34,974 bases of DNA from Prevotella sp. UBA6429 (GTDB lineage Bacteria > Bacteroidota > Bacteroidia > Bacteroidales > Bacteroidaceae). Position 1 is the stretch's first letter; every line of letters starts with the position of its first letter. Location: assembly GCA_002437285.1 (NCBI GenBank), contig DJOV01000036.1, positions 1 through 34,974 on the forward strand. The letters run 5' to 3'. Positions 9,301 through 17,973 of the stretch are shown in pieces. Both the position numbers and the translations under genes were made by a program. The notes below the pieces were generated by a model, which had not been told where the DNA came from, ran no database searches, and worked only from the letters and a program-made list of their open reading frames with translations.

Positions 9301-11268
9301 TCAGCATCGAGCCTTCAGCGTCTCCACCTCCTGCAACCACAGTGACGACACCGCATCCGACGGCATGCGCCAGTCGCCACGCGGACTGAGGCTCACCGAC
9401 CCCACCTTGGGCCCGTCGGGCAGACATGAGCGCTTGAACTGCTGGTTGAAGAAGCGACGGCAGAACACTCCCAGCCAGTGGATGATGGTGCCATCGTCGT
9501 AGTGACCCACGGAAGCGTCGTTGCCGTTGTTGGTGCCGAAGGCTTTCTGTGCCAACAGGAAAATCTTGCGGGGGCTGAAGCCGTGGCGGAGGAAATGGTA
9601 TAGGAAGAAATCGTGCAACTCATAGGGGCCCACGAGGTCTTCGGTCTTCTGCTTGATCTGGCCATTCTCATCAGCGGGTATCAGTTCGGGTGAGATGGGA
9701 GTGTCAATGATATCGCGAAGCACTGAGGCCGAAGCATCGTCCACGGTTTGGGCCACATGGCGCACGAGATCCTTGATGAGCGTCTTGGGCACAGAGGCGT
9801 TGACCCCGTACATCGACATGTGGTCGCCATTGTAGGTGGCCCACCCCAGCGCCAGCTCTGAGAGATCGCCCGTTCCGATGACCATGCCGCCGAGCTGATT
9901 GCTCAGGTCCATGAGGATCTGCGTGCGCTCTCGCGCCTGCCCATTCTCGTAGGTCACATCGTGCAAGCTCATGTCGTGGCCGATGTCCTCGAAGTGCTGC
10001 GTCACACTCTTGGCGATGCTGATCTCGCGGATGGTGACGCCGAGGTCCTTCATCAGGTTGATGGCATTGTTATAGGTGCGGTCGGTGGTGCCGAAGCCGG
10101 GCATGGTCACTCCGACGATGCCATTGCGGTCCATCTTCAACTTGTCGAAGGTCTTTACGCAGACCAGCAGGGCCAGCGTGGAGTCGAGCCCACCACTGAT
10201 GCCGACGACCACGGTCTTGGCGTGGGTGTGCACCAGGCGCTTGGCCAGTCCCATGACCTGTATGCTGAGGATTTCTTCACAAGCCTGGCGCATGGTCTCA
10301 TCGGAGGGCGTGAAGGGTTGTGGCTCCACGTGGCGCTCCAAAACAAAGTCGCGCAACTGCGCAGGTTCGGCCTCGACAAAACGAATGTCTTCTCCGATCA
10401 TGCGACGTTGCGCGTTGACGAACGTGGTGTTGTTACGGCGGTCGGCCCTCAGGGCCTCTACGTCTATCTGGGCCTCCACCACCTGCCCTTCGAGCGAGAA
10501 CCGCTGCCCCTCGGCCAGGGTGCGACCATTCTCATAGATGAGTGCGTTGCCGCCATAGACCACATCCTGGGTGCTCTCACCAAAGCCTGCCGAACTGTAG
10601 ACATAGGCGCTCATCGTGCGGGCGCTCTGCTGCGAGAGCAGGCTGGTCAGGTAGTCATGCTTGCCCAGGAGCTCATCAGAGGCCGAGAGGTTGAAGATGA
10701 TGTCGGCGCCGGCCAAGGCCAAATGGTTACTGGGGGGCGTCGGTGCCCATACATCCTCGCATATCTCTACGCCGAAGACAGCGCCATCGCCGGTACGGAA
10801 GAGCTGGGGAGCGGGTGTGACCGTCACCACACGGCCCGCATAACGGATATTCATCTCACGCAGGTCTTGCAGGGAGGCAAACCAGCGTTTCTCATAAAAC
10901 TCATTGTAATTGGGAAGATAGGTCTTGGGGACTACCCCCAAGATTTTGCCTTTCTGGATGACGATACCACAGTTGAGCAACAAGTCGCCCGCCACGACGG
11001 GGGCTCCGATGATGCAGATGATGTCCAACTGACGTGTGAAATCAAGCAAGGCCATCACGCAGCTCTCTGCAGCGTCGAGCAACAATTGCTCGCGGAAGAG
11101 GTCCTGACATGTGTAACCTGTGATGCATAGCTCCGGGAACACGATGATCTCCACACCGCGTCCCTCTGCCTGGGCTATCATCGTTTCCATCTCTTTCGTG
11201 TTATACACACAATCGGCCACCTTCACAGAGGGCACAGCCGAGGCCACTTTGATAAATCCGTACTTCAT
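9301..11268 (-). CDS. nadE: Glutamine-dependent NAD(+) synthetase
   Basis: 655 aa, cytoplasmic; catalyses the last step of NAD synthesis, amidating deamido-NAD with ammonia taken from glutamine. The N-terminal nitrilase-type glutaminase domain shows the triad Glu46 (VFPELCITGY), Lys115 (GVVPKTYLPNY) and Cys170 (GVEICEDVW). The C-terminal synthetase domain has the ATP pyrophosphatase P-loop ISGGLDSTLAL (roughly residue 360) and later IGTGDLSELALGWATYNGDHMSMY. The length agrees with the two-domain, glutamine-using form. The ATG at 11268 starts the conserved MKYGFIKVASAVPSVKVADC. It appears to be a single-gene unit with its own -7 box. Nothing looks odd. Confidence 0.96.
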   Translation of the reverse strand: MKYGFIKVASAVPSVKVADCVYNTKEMETMIAQAEGRGVEIIVFPELCITGYTCQDLFREQLLLDAAESCVMALLDFTRQLDIICIIGAPVVAGDLLLNCGIVIQKGKILGVVPKTYLPNYNEFYEKRWFASLQDLREMNIRYAGRVVTVTPAPQLFRTGDGAVFGVEICEDVWAPTPPSNHLALAGADIIFNLSASDELLGKHDYLTSLLSQQSARTMSAYVYSSAGFGESTQDVVYGGNALIYENGRTLAEGQRFSLEGQVVEAQIDVEALRADRRNNTTFVNAQRRMIGEDIRFVEAEPAQLRDFVLERHVEPQPFTPSDETMRQACEEILSIQVMGLAKRLVHTHAKTVVVGISGGLDSTLALLVCVKTFDKLKMDRNGIVGVTMPGFGTTDRTYNNAINLMKDLGVTIREISIAKSVTQHFEDIGHDMSLHDVTYENGQARERTQILMDLSNQLGGMVIGTGDLSELALGWATYNGDHMSMYGVNASVPKTLIKDLVRHVAQTVDDASASVLRDIIDTPISPELIPADENGQIKQKTEDLVGPYELHDFFLYHFLRHGFSPRKIFLLAQKAFGTNNGNDASVGHYDDGTIIHWLGVFCRRFFNQQFKRSCLPDGPKVGSVSLSPRGDWRMPSDAVSSLWLQEVETLKARC

Positions 11269-11314
11269 CTTAGCAAAATTCTCGCTCCTTTCACCAGGAA
11301 ATATTAATGTTTTG

Positions 11315-11322
11315 CAAAGTTA
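11315..11322 (-). promoter_or_regulatory. Bacteroidetes -7 element of nadE
   Basis: The minus strand reads TAACTTTG, matching TAnnTTTG, 47 bases before the nadE start codon at 11268. No clear -33 box at the standard distance. Confidence 0.55.
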
Positions 11323-11730
11323 GCCAATTATTCTTAATTCTCATGTCTATTCTCAAAAAAACTCTAAAAAAACATGCAATTTAGATGCCATAAAAACAAG
11401 CAGGCACCTCCCAATAGTCCCTATATCAAGAGAAGGGTAACTTTTGGTCCTATAAACATCGTCGCGTCTTTTTACCATAAAGTTTGTTCGTGATTTCTGT
11501 TGAAATAGCAGAAGAAAAAACGTTTTTCCAAAAGGCGATGCCCTAAAACAGGACTTCGAGTTGCAAAAAGATGCCGAATCGTGTGTAGATAGTTGCCTGA
11601 CGACAGGATGAAACATGAAGTATCAAGCGGCCATCTCCCAGGGATGAGGGCTCAATAGGTTAGCTATCAAGGCGAAATGAGTTTCTTTTCTATGCGTTGT
11701 TTCTGAGCCATTTTTATAAAGCTCTGGATC

Positions 11731-11813
11731 TTAGCATATTACAAAACTCTCCGTTTTTCGCTATTTTCGTCCAATGACCTTCGCATTGAGCGAGAAAAGA
11801 GTTTTTAGCATAT
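11731..11813. repeat. Inverted-repeat element with TTAGCATAT direct repeats at both ends
   Basis: TTAGCATAT occurs at 11731-11739 and again at 11805-11813. Between them, AAAACTC (11743-11749) pairs with GAGTTTT (11799-11805), and TTTTCGCT (11755-11762) pairs with AGCGAGAAAA (11789-11798) with one bulged base. The 83-base unit would form a long imperfect hairpin. It has no clear terminal sequence of a known insertion sequence. Confidence 0.5.
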
Positions 11814-11963
11814 AGTTTGTCCGTTTTTTGTTTACCCGAGATTTGGGAGCATCATTCCGTCTCTTGTTTCAAGACGCCACCGCACAATCTCCCCGGATCT
11901 CCCCGAAGTCGGGATTCTGTCATTTTTTACGTCCCGAATGTCCCTCATATAGATTTTTTTCTT

Positions 11964-11971
11964 TAATTTTG
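11964..11971 (+). promoter_or_regulatory. -7 element of the gene at 12038
   Basis: TAATTTTG matches TAnnTTTG, 66 bases before the ATG at 12038. It lies inside the longer open frame that begins at 11828, which argues that translation starts at 12038 rather than further upstream. Confidence 0.55.
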
Positions 11972-12037
11972 CGGATATTAACATTCGACCCAAGCAAGCC
12001 CCCCAGGACCGGGAAAGCTGAAATAAAGAAACAACAA

Positions 12038-12739
12038 ATGAAAAGAAGCATCATTTACCTTTTGCTTATGTTTGTCAGCACCATGGCCTTAGCTCAAGAC
12101 CAAGGACCGCATTACCAACAAGCAAAGTATTGCCTGTCGTTTGCCGACTACCAGGCTGGCTGGTGGACCGACGCCAAGGACGTAGCCAAAGTGACGCGTT
12201 CGCTCAGCAAAGTGAAATGGAGTGGAGGAACAGCCATACGCTTTGAGTCACCCGACAAAAACCTGAACAGAATACTGAAGAGCGAAGCCTTCGCCCTCAT
12301 CATGAATGACACACTCTATGTCAACCTACGGAACAAGAGGCACAGTGGAGCCAAATGGGGAAGCGGCTACGCACTGGCCTATCCGTTCGACAACAACAAA
12401 CAATTGCTATTCTTAGAGCGCTACGTGAGCAGTGGACAGAACATGAAAGTGATGATGGGAACCTTCGCAGCGGGCATCATTGGTGGACTCGCCATGACCA
12501 ATTCTCTTGACTGGAAAGGAAAGGAGTGTTTCCTCATCGGGTCAGACAGCCCAGAGACAACTTACATCGGCAGCGAGAAGGTGGAAGAGCTCCTAAAAGA
12601 CAAGCCCGACCTGCTGAAACGATACAGCACATTTCAAAGCAAGAAAGAGCGGCGCGACGCATACAACATCATGCCCCTCCTCATAGAGGCGGGGCTCGTG
12701 GACAAAACGGCAAGCCTGCACAGACCACAGGAAAAATAG
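12038..12739 (+). CDS. Secreted protein of unknown function, 233 aa
   Basis: The frame is open from 11828. I choose the ATG at 12038 because it begins a clean signal peptide (MKRSIIYLLLMFVSTMALAQ) and because a -7 promoter box lies at 11964-11971, inside the longer frame. The mature protein, about 213 residues, has no lipobox Cys and should be periplasmic or secreted. Residues about 135-150 (MKVMMGTFAAGIIGGLAMT) are Gly/Ala-rich and hydrophobic and could be a membrane-associating segment. The C-terminal third is charged (KKERRDAYNIMPLLIEAG). I recognise it as a type of small hypothetical protein common in Bacteroidales but cannot name a family with certainty. The folK-like gene begins 62 bases downstream and may be in the same transcript. 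Confidence 0.75.
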   Translation: MKRSIIYLLLMFVSTMALAQDQGPHYQQAKYCLSFADYQAGWWTDAKDVAKVTRSLSKVKWSGGTAIRFESPDKNLNRILKSEAFALIMNDTLYVNLRNKRHSGAKWGSGYALAYPFDNNKQLLFLERYVSSGQNMKVMMGTFAAGIIGGLAMTNSLDWKGKECFLIGSDSPETTYIGSEKVEELLKDKPDLLKRYSTFQSKKERRDAYNIMPLLIEAGLVDKTASLHRPQEK

Positions 12740-12801
12740 AACGGTGCGCCCTTGTCTCTCTCTTTGAAACATTATTACAAGAACAAGCAAAGTTGCAAAC
12801 T

Positions 12802-13170
12802 ATGCCAAAAGTGACACTCTGTTTGGGAAGCAATGAGGAACCGCAACGCCATATCGACGCAGCGAAAGACCTGTTGCGCCACACTCTTAGTGGCATCCGG
12901 TTCAGCTCATCGCTATGGACGAAGCCTGTCGGCGGGAAGCAGACCGACCGCCTTTACCTCAACTGCGTGGCTGAAGGCCACACCAACATGGACTACCCCA
13001 CCCTCCACAACAAGCTGAAAGACATCGAGCACGCCCTTGGCTCCACCCCTTCCGAACGCCAGCAAGGCGTCGTGCGCATCGACATCGACATCCTACTGCT
13101 CGGTTGCCAGCGCCATCATGTGGACGATTGGGGGCGCGATTATGTGAAGAGCCTTCTTGCAGAACTGTGA
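12802..13170 (+). CDS. folK: HPPK-like 2-amino-4-hydroxy-6-hydroxymethyldihydropteridine diphosphokinase, short form
   Basis: 122 aa from the ATG at 12802; the frame continues open upstream through the preceding gene, but homology starts at MPKVTLCLGSNEEP. HPPK transfers pyrophosphate from ATP to the pterin in folate synthesis. Visible family marks are the N-terminal GSN, the SSLWTKPVGGKQTDRLYLNCV block (compare S-x-Y-x-T-x-P-x-G with YLN) and the metal-binding RIDIDILLLG, where two Asp residues bind magnesium. Typical enzymes are about 160 aa and continue with a P-H-x5-R-x-FVLxPL segment after that motif. Here the protein ends 23 residues after it, with HHVDDWGRDYVKSLLAEL. Either this is a genuine short Bacteroidales form or a reduced, perhaps non-catalytic one. 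Pterin kinase assignment is good; activity is uncertain. Confidence 0.8.
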   Translation: MPKVTLCLGSNEEPQRHIDAAKDLLRHTLSGIRFSSSLWTKPVGGKQTDRLYLNCVAEGHTNMDYPTLHNKLKDIEHALGSTPSERQQGVVRIDIDILLLGCQRHHVDDWGRDYVKSLLAEL

Positions 13171-13388
13171 CGACAACCAAAAGTTAATGGCCTTTTGAAA
13201 GAAACGACCTTCCATCCCACCAATACGACTTTCATAAACAAAGACTTACAAACATTCGTTCTTGCTTGTATTTTAGACTTTATCTTCATACAGAAATCAT
13301 CTGATCGTACGGTTATCAACACAGAATAAGCACACATCACAATCGGACATTTAGACCTTCAGGATGGCTTTAAACTAAGAAATATTTG

Positions 13389-13396
13389 TAATTTTG
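13389..13396 (+). promoter_or_regulatory. -7 element of the TPR regulator gene
   Basis: TAATTTTG, 21 bases before the ATG at 13417, matches TAnnTTTG and would give a very short leader. No matching -33 TTTG. Confidence 0.5.
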
Positions 13397-13416
13397 CATT
13401 CAAAACATAGCAGCAA

Positions 13417-14998
13417 ATGACAAAGACCTTTCTTTATTTTATATTGTCATTGTTCTTAATGACTATTTCATCTTGCGGAGAGAAACATGACAGACGAATT
13501 TCCACTGCATTGGCGTTAGCTGAAAATGAACAAGCTGACAGTGCATTGAAACTTCTGCAAGAAGTCAATAAACTGAATTTGCCAGCTAAAGATGAAGCCA
13601 TGTACGCACTTGTTTATACACTCGCTCAGGATAAAAGTGGATTGGACGTCAAAAGCGACTCTCTTATAGGAACCGCCTATCGCTGGTATAAGGACAAGCC
13701 TAACGACTCTTTATATTCAAAATGCCAATATTACATGGGCAGGTATTACGCACTTAACGACAGTAGCGAGAAAGCCCTTGACTGTTTTCAAAAATCCATC
13801 GTTGCCTCAAAAGCAGGACATGACTATAACACGCAATGCTTAGCCTTACTTCAACAATCCGTTATTTTGAGGGACTACAATCCTAACCTGGCTATAGCTT
13901 GCGCAAAAAAAAGCTTTAACAATATATAATGAGGTAAAAGAAGCGAAATCGTCAAACAAGGCTTATTATTTATTAAATTTAGCAGAAGCATTTTATTATA
14001 ATGACGCTAACCTTGACAGTTGCCTATCCATCGTAAATAACGCAATAAACTACGCTCTTCTGGCCCATGATTCTACGACGATATCAGACTCATATCAAGA
14101 CCTGGCAGCAGTCTATCTATTGACTGACAAACCTAAACTTGCACTAAAAGCGTCTATCAAATCAAATGAATATTGTAAGAAAACGAACTTTTCAAAACTG
14201 TTCGCATTAAATCAACTTTATATTCTAATTGATTCCTTAGCATCAGCTAAGAGAACTTTAAGTCAAACCAAGCCCGTAAGTCTTAGTGACACCTGCGAAT
14301 ATTGGGCCTTACGCCGAGATGTCGCTATAAAGGAAAAGAAAGTTGACCAAGCAGAGTCATATGCTGATTCCACAGATATCTATCTAGACAAAAAGAGCTG
14401 CAAGAACTTAAAAGCAAAGAACAATTACTATTCGCTTTTGCTCCAAAAAGAGGTCGCAAGGACCAAGTTGGCAAGCGAAAGCCTATTAAAATCTTATCTC
14501 ATTGGTGGCATCATATTAACTGCTATTATCACCATTGGACTTATCTGGTATAATTTCCGCCAAAAAAGAAAATACATGCGCGAAAGAATGCACAATGAAA
14601 AGGTGATTCATAGAATGGAAGTCGAACATAAGGAGAGGCAGATTGCCACAATGAGAAAATTTCTCTTAAGTAAAATTGATATCATAAACAAGCTTCAAAC
14701 TTTAAATTCCAAAAGAGCAAATGCTAAATTATCAGAGAAAGACTGGAAAGAAACTGAAATTTTTCTGAATTGTACAGACGATGAATTTGTGTTAAGATTG
14801 GAAAAGGAATTCCCGGAAATCACAGACAATGACCTTCAAATCCTCATGCTGGTAAGATTAAAGCTACCTTATGAAAGCATTGCTTACATATTTAACATCG
14901 AAAAGAAATCAGTTAAGCAACGCCTTTTTCTTTTGAAGAAAAAATTAGGACTGGGCAGAGGCGGCATGTCGACAAGAGAGTTCATTGAGAACTACTAA
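13417..14998 (+). pseudogene. TPR / single-membrane-span / HTH regulator, frameshifted at an A8 run
   Basis: Two frames, 13417-13929 and onward to 14998, make one protein of about 526 aa if one base of the eight-A run at 13905-13912 is removed. The downstream frame then continues directly as AKKALTIYNEVKEAKSSNKA and on without a stop. In order: lipoprotein-type signal (LFLMTISSCGEK); TPR-like helical repeats through about residue 320; a membrane span (SYLIGGIILTAIITIGLIWYNF); a basic coiled coil (RQKRKYMRERMHNEKVIHRMEVEHKERQ); and a C-terminal LuxR-like HTH (ITDNDLQILMLVRLKLPYESIAYIFNIEKKSVKQRLFLLKKKLG). This layout is common in Bacteroidetes membrane-bound regulators. As written, only a 170-aa TPR lipoprotein would be made, with no HTH. 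Possible causes: a real mutation, phase variation, slippage at the A-run, or a sequencing error. It likely controls the lipoprotein genes downstream. Confidence 0.85.
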
Positions 14999-15111
14999 AA
15001 TGAAGACAACAACCATTTTTAGACCACATTTTGAACAGTATCCATTTATATATCATTAATAACAAGCAATTTACAAAAATATCAGAAAACACTCAAATTA
15101 GGCCGAAGGTC

Positions 15112-15143
15112 TTTGGCAACTCTGTTAACTCTTAGTAATTTTG
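15112..15143 (+). promoter_or_regulatory. Full Bacteroidetes promoter for the two lipoprotein genes
   Basis: TTTG at 15112-15115, a spacer of 20 bases, then TAATTTTG at 15136-15143. Both boxes match the Bacteroidetes sigma-factor consensus. The predicted start is near 15150, giving a leader of about 105 bases before the ATG at 15255. Confidence 0.75.
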
Positions 15144-15254
15144 CAAGCAGAAATTCAACATTTGAAACTCAAATTATAAACACAATGAGAACAAAAATAG
15201 AGTTGATGACAATTCCGCATTTTCCCTTAGTTTTGACACTGAGAAAAAGTAAAT

Positions 15255-15581
15255 ATGAAAAATTTAACGCATCTGTTATTTTTACTCGTAATTGCGCTTT
15301 GCGCAAGTTGCAGTAATGAGACGGAAGAATTTGACGTGAGGTACGAAGATGCTCCGAAATCTTACAAGGACACAACATACATCAGGGAGTTTTCCAATGC
15401 AGGCTACGACACGTCCATGCCACTCTTCTCCTACAATTCGTATAGCGCTGTAACTCGAACACACCCGGACAGATCACACGGAACAGACACTGATGTCATT
15501 TGGGAAAAGTACACTGACGTTAAATTACTTGACAGTCCCGACTATAAGCTATTAAAGATTACGTCAATACCAAAAAAATAA
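15255..15581 (+). CDS. Small lipoprotein of unknown function, 108 aa
   Basis: Signal peptide with lipobox (MKNLTHLLFLLVIALCASC); the Cys at residue 19 is followed by SNETEEFD, acidic residues that fit the surface-export signal of Bacteroidetes lipoproteins. The mature part is about 90 residues and has no recognised domain. It is rich in Tyr, Ser, Asp and Thr (YEDAPKSYKDTTYIREF, LFSYNSYSAVTRTHPD). The next lipoprotein starts only six bases after its stop, so the two are certainly one transcript. It sits directly after the membrane-bound HTH regulator, which may control it. Function unknown. Confidence 0.8.
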   Translation: MKNLTHLLFLLVIALCASCSNETEEFDVRYEDAPKSYKDTTYIREFSNAGYDTSMPLFSYNSYSAVTRTHPDRSHGTDTDVIWEKYTDVKLLDSPDYKLLKITSIPKK

Positions 15582-15587
15582 AATATC

Positions 15588-16517
15588 ATGAAAATCAACA
15601 TGAGAATATTGAGTAAGGCCACTTGGTCGTTAGCCATGTTGGCTGGTCTCTTGCTTTCTTGCAGCCAGGACGAAGATGACAAAATCACCACGGACGCACA
15701 GGTGAAAGTGCAAGAGGTGAGGATGGAGTTTACGGATGGTGCCAACCACGACCTTGTGAAAGACGACTTTGCCAACTTTCGCGTCAACACTACAAACGGC
15801 ATTCCCGCCAACACACATTTCATCGTAGAGAACGGGAACTATTATTTGGGATTCACCCCAGCCTTGCCTACAGACTCGATAGGAAAAGACAGTGTCAAGA
15901 TGACCTACCAAGTGCACATGGAAAACAAGACAGTAGCCGAGGTGGCGTGCACTTTTCGGCTTGACTCCGTTAAGCAAGCCTTCAGCAACAAACGCTATTT
16001 CTATTCCACCACAGAGCGCTCTTACAACCGAGGTGTGAATGGCCCCATCAAGGTGTTGGTCGGGAAAGACCATGCATATAGGCAAGAGGGTGACAATAGG
16101 ATTTATGTGGTGTTCCATTTCCCCGCCGCCAAGTTTCAATCCACCGAAGGCGTAGACTACCACGTGACGATCAAGGGTTTCATGGAGCAGGCCATCACAC
16201 CCAACCAAAGAGTGCTGGCTGAGGGAGAAGGTGCCAATGACAGCACGATAGCCATCGTGCTTGGCATAGATGGCCAGATACACAATTACTATGATGAGAA
16301 CGGACAACTGCAAGAGCCGTATGACGTAACCTACGAAATCACAAGCCGTCAGCTATTCGAGGATGACAGAAACCACATGGTGAAGATGACCCTATCGGGC
16401 AATTGCGACAACTACAAGATATTGTCATGCAGCCTGGATGGCCAACCACTCAACTTAGCCACTGTTATCAAAAAGGATATGTTCGGCAGGGAATACCCCT
16501 TGCTGACGTTTGAGTAA
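15588..16517 (+). CDS. Lipoprotein of unknown function, 309 aa
   Basis: Lipoprotein signal LSKATWSLAMLAGLLLSC with the acidic tail SQDEDDK after the Cys, again consistent with export to the cell surface. An alternative ATG at residue 5 would also give a good signal. The mature protein is about 285 residues and looks beta-rich: alternating patterns such as VKMTYQVHMENKTVAEVACTF, NRIYVVFHFPAAKF and DYHVTIKGFMEQ. It has no recognised catalytic motif, and I cannot name a family. It is the second gene of the pair with the 108-aa lipoprotein, and transcription ends at the strong shared hairpin at 16545-16606. GC content is higher than in the regulator gene upstream. Confidence 0.82.
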   Translation: MKINMRILSKATWSLAMLAGLLLSCSQDEDDKITTDAQVKVQEVRMEFTDGANHDLVKDDFANFRVNTTNGIPANTHFIVENGNYYLGFTPALPTDSIGKDSVKMTYQVHMENKTVAEVACTFRLDSVKQAFSNKRYFYSTTERSYNRGVNGPIKVLVGKDHAYRQEGDNRIYVVFHFPAAKFQSTEGVDYHVTIKGFMEQAITPNQRVLAEGEGANDSTIAIVLGIDGQIHNYYDENGQLQEPYDVTYEITSRQLFEDDRNHMVKMTLSGNCDNYKILSCSLDGQPLNLATVIKKDMFGREYPLLTFE

Positions 16518-16544
16518 GGCAAGAGACAAGCACGCCTCGTCGCA

Positions 16545-16606
16545 ACACAAATGTACCTCCTCCTGCCTGGGGTCACAGCCCAGGGCAAGAGGAGGTACAT
16601 TTGTGT
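16545..16606. terminator. Bidirectional terminator between the lipoprotein and thrC
   Basis: An 18-bp perfect inverted repeat: ACACAAATGTACCTCCTC at 16545-16562 and its complement at 16589-16606, with an extra CTGGG/CCCAG pairing in the loop. It sits between two convergent genes (stops at 16517 and 16633) and can serve both. Confidence 0.85.
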
Positions 16607-16632
16607 TTGTCTAAAAAAGCAAGATGGGCAGA

Positions 16633-17961
16633 TTACTGCGCCATGAGGAACGACTTGAACGCCGCAAAGTCATTGGCCATCGCCACGCTTTGCTTCTTGC
16701 CGCGCATGAACGCCTGCAAGCGCTCGGGAATGGCGATGTCGGTACCGAGGATATCGTCAACCTTCTCCTTGAACTTCGCCGGATGGGCCGTCTCCAGGAA
16801 CACGCCCACCTCGCCGGGCTTCAGTTGTTCCTTGAGCGCACGCCATCCGCATGCCCCATGGGGATCGAGCACATAGCCCGTGGTCTCATGACATTGGCGC
16901 ATGGCCTCGCGGATGAGGTCATCGGTATAGGTAGCACCGCTGATGTCGGCCTTGATGTCGGCCCAGCTGCCGGAATAGAGATCCAAGATACGCGCAAAGT
17001 TGCTGGGGGCACCCACGTCCATGGCATTGGCCAGTGTCTGCCGACTGGGTTGCGGACTGTAGACACCCGTCTGCAAGTATTGGAAGAAGATGTCGTTGGC
17101 ATTGTTGGCCGCTACGAAATGCTTTACTGGCAAGCCCATGCGCTTGGCAAACAAGCCCGCCGTGATGTTTCCGAAGTTGCCACTCGGCACGCACACCACC
17201 AGGTTGGACGGATCAGCGACCGCATGCTGCCGCTTCAGCTGGGCGTAAGCGTTGAAGTAATAGAACGCCTGCGGCAGGAAGCGTGCCACGTTGATGGAGT
17301 TGGCCGAGGTGAGCGTCATGTGCGCCTTGAGTTCCGCATCCATGAACGCCTGCTTGACCAGCGCCTGACAATCGTCGAACACGCCATCCACCTCCAGCGC
17401 CGTGATGTTCTGTCCCAGCGTGGTGAACTGGCTCTCCTGGATTTTGCTCACCTTACCCTTGGGGTAAAGCACATACACATGGATGCCCTTCACGCCTAAG
17501 AAGCCGTTGGCCACCGCCGATCCCGTGTCGCCGCTGGTGGCCACCAGCACGTTCACATCACCCGATGCCGAAGGCTGGCTCTCACGATCCTTGCCGATGA
17601 AATATTGCAGGAGACGGGCCATGAAGCGCGCGCCAACGTCCTTGAACGCCAACGTGGGACCATGGAAGAGCTCCAGGCTGTAGATGTCATCACCCACCAA
17701 CTGGAGGGGTGTCTCAAAGGCAAGTGTGTCATAGACGATGTGTCGGAGCGATGCGTCGTCCACATCACCGCCAAAGAACGCACGAGCCACCTCGAACGCC
17801 ATTTCTTGGAATGTCATCTCGTCAATGTGCTCAAAGAAAGTCTTGGGCAACGTCTGTATATGTTCGGGCATATACAAGCCCTTGTCGGGTGCAAGGCCTC
17901 GCTCCACCGCCTCACGCAACGTGGCCTTGGGTGCTTGGCCATTGGTACTATAGTACATCAT
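16633..17961 (-). CDS. thrC: Threonine synthase
   Basis: 442 aa, cytoplasmic, PLP-dependent; converts O-phosphohomoserine to threonine, the last step of the pathway. The N-terminus YYSTNGQAPKATLREAVERGLAPDKGLYMPE is typical of the long bacterial class. The PLP lysine is Lys107 (LELFHGPTLAFKDVGARFM), and VATSGDTGSAVANGFLGVKGI and VPSGNFGNITAG are phosphate- and substrate-binding loops. Two ATG codons stand in tandem (17961 and 17958); either could start the protein. It is the last of three genes, 12 bases after the phosphoglycerate-mutase-like gene, and its transcript ends at the 16545-16606 hairpin. Complete, with nothing unusual. Confidence 0.96.
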   Translation of the reverse strand: MMYYSTNGQAPKATLREAVERGLAPDKGLYMPEHIQTLPKTFFEHIDEMTFQEMAFEVARAFFGGDVDDASLRHIVYDTLAFETPLQLVGDDIYSLELFHGPTLAFKDVGARFMARLLQYFIGKDRESQPSASGDVNVLVATSGDTGSAVANGFLGVKGIHVYVLYPKGKVSKIQESQFTTLGQNITALEVDGVFDDCQALVKQAFMDAELKAHMTLTSANSINVARFLPQAFYYFNAYAQLKRQHAVADPSNLVVCVPSGNFGNITAGLFAKRMGLPVKHFVAANNANDIFFQYLQTGVYSPQPSRQTLANAMDVGAPSNFARILDLYSGSWADIKADISGATYTDDLIREAMRQCHETTGYVLDPHGACGWRALKEQLKPGEVGVFLETAHPAKFKEKVDDILGTDIAIPERLQAFMRGKKQSVAMANDFAAFKSFLMAQ

Positions 17962-17973
17962 GGTTATCGTGTT

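Larger units (their letters stand above)
11269..12037. other. 769-base intergenic region with repeat-like sequence
   Basis: Between divergent nadE and the next plus-strand gene. It contains the nadE -7 box (11315-11322), an imperfect hairpin flanked by direct repeats (11731-11813) and the -7 box of the next gene (11964-11971). A minus-strand reading frame at 11353-11616 (87 aa, starting MFHPVVRQLS) has no recognisable domain and a Phe/Ser/Arg-rich composition unlike nearby proteins. I regard it as a chance frame across a possible dispersed Prevotella intergenic repeat. That it is dispersed is my recollection, not something shown in this window. Confidence 0.5.

Noticed and set aside
11828..12037. 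N-terminal extension of the secreted protein at 12038
   Set aside because: It crosses a -7 promoter box and would bury the signal peptide.
12526..12801. N-terminal extension of the folK-like gene
   Set aside because: It runs in another frame over the preceding gene; homology starts at 12802.
15185..15316. 43-codon ORF overlapping the start of the 108-aa lipoprotein
   Set aside because: Overlaps a gene with a clear lipoprotein signal; no support as a leader peptide.
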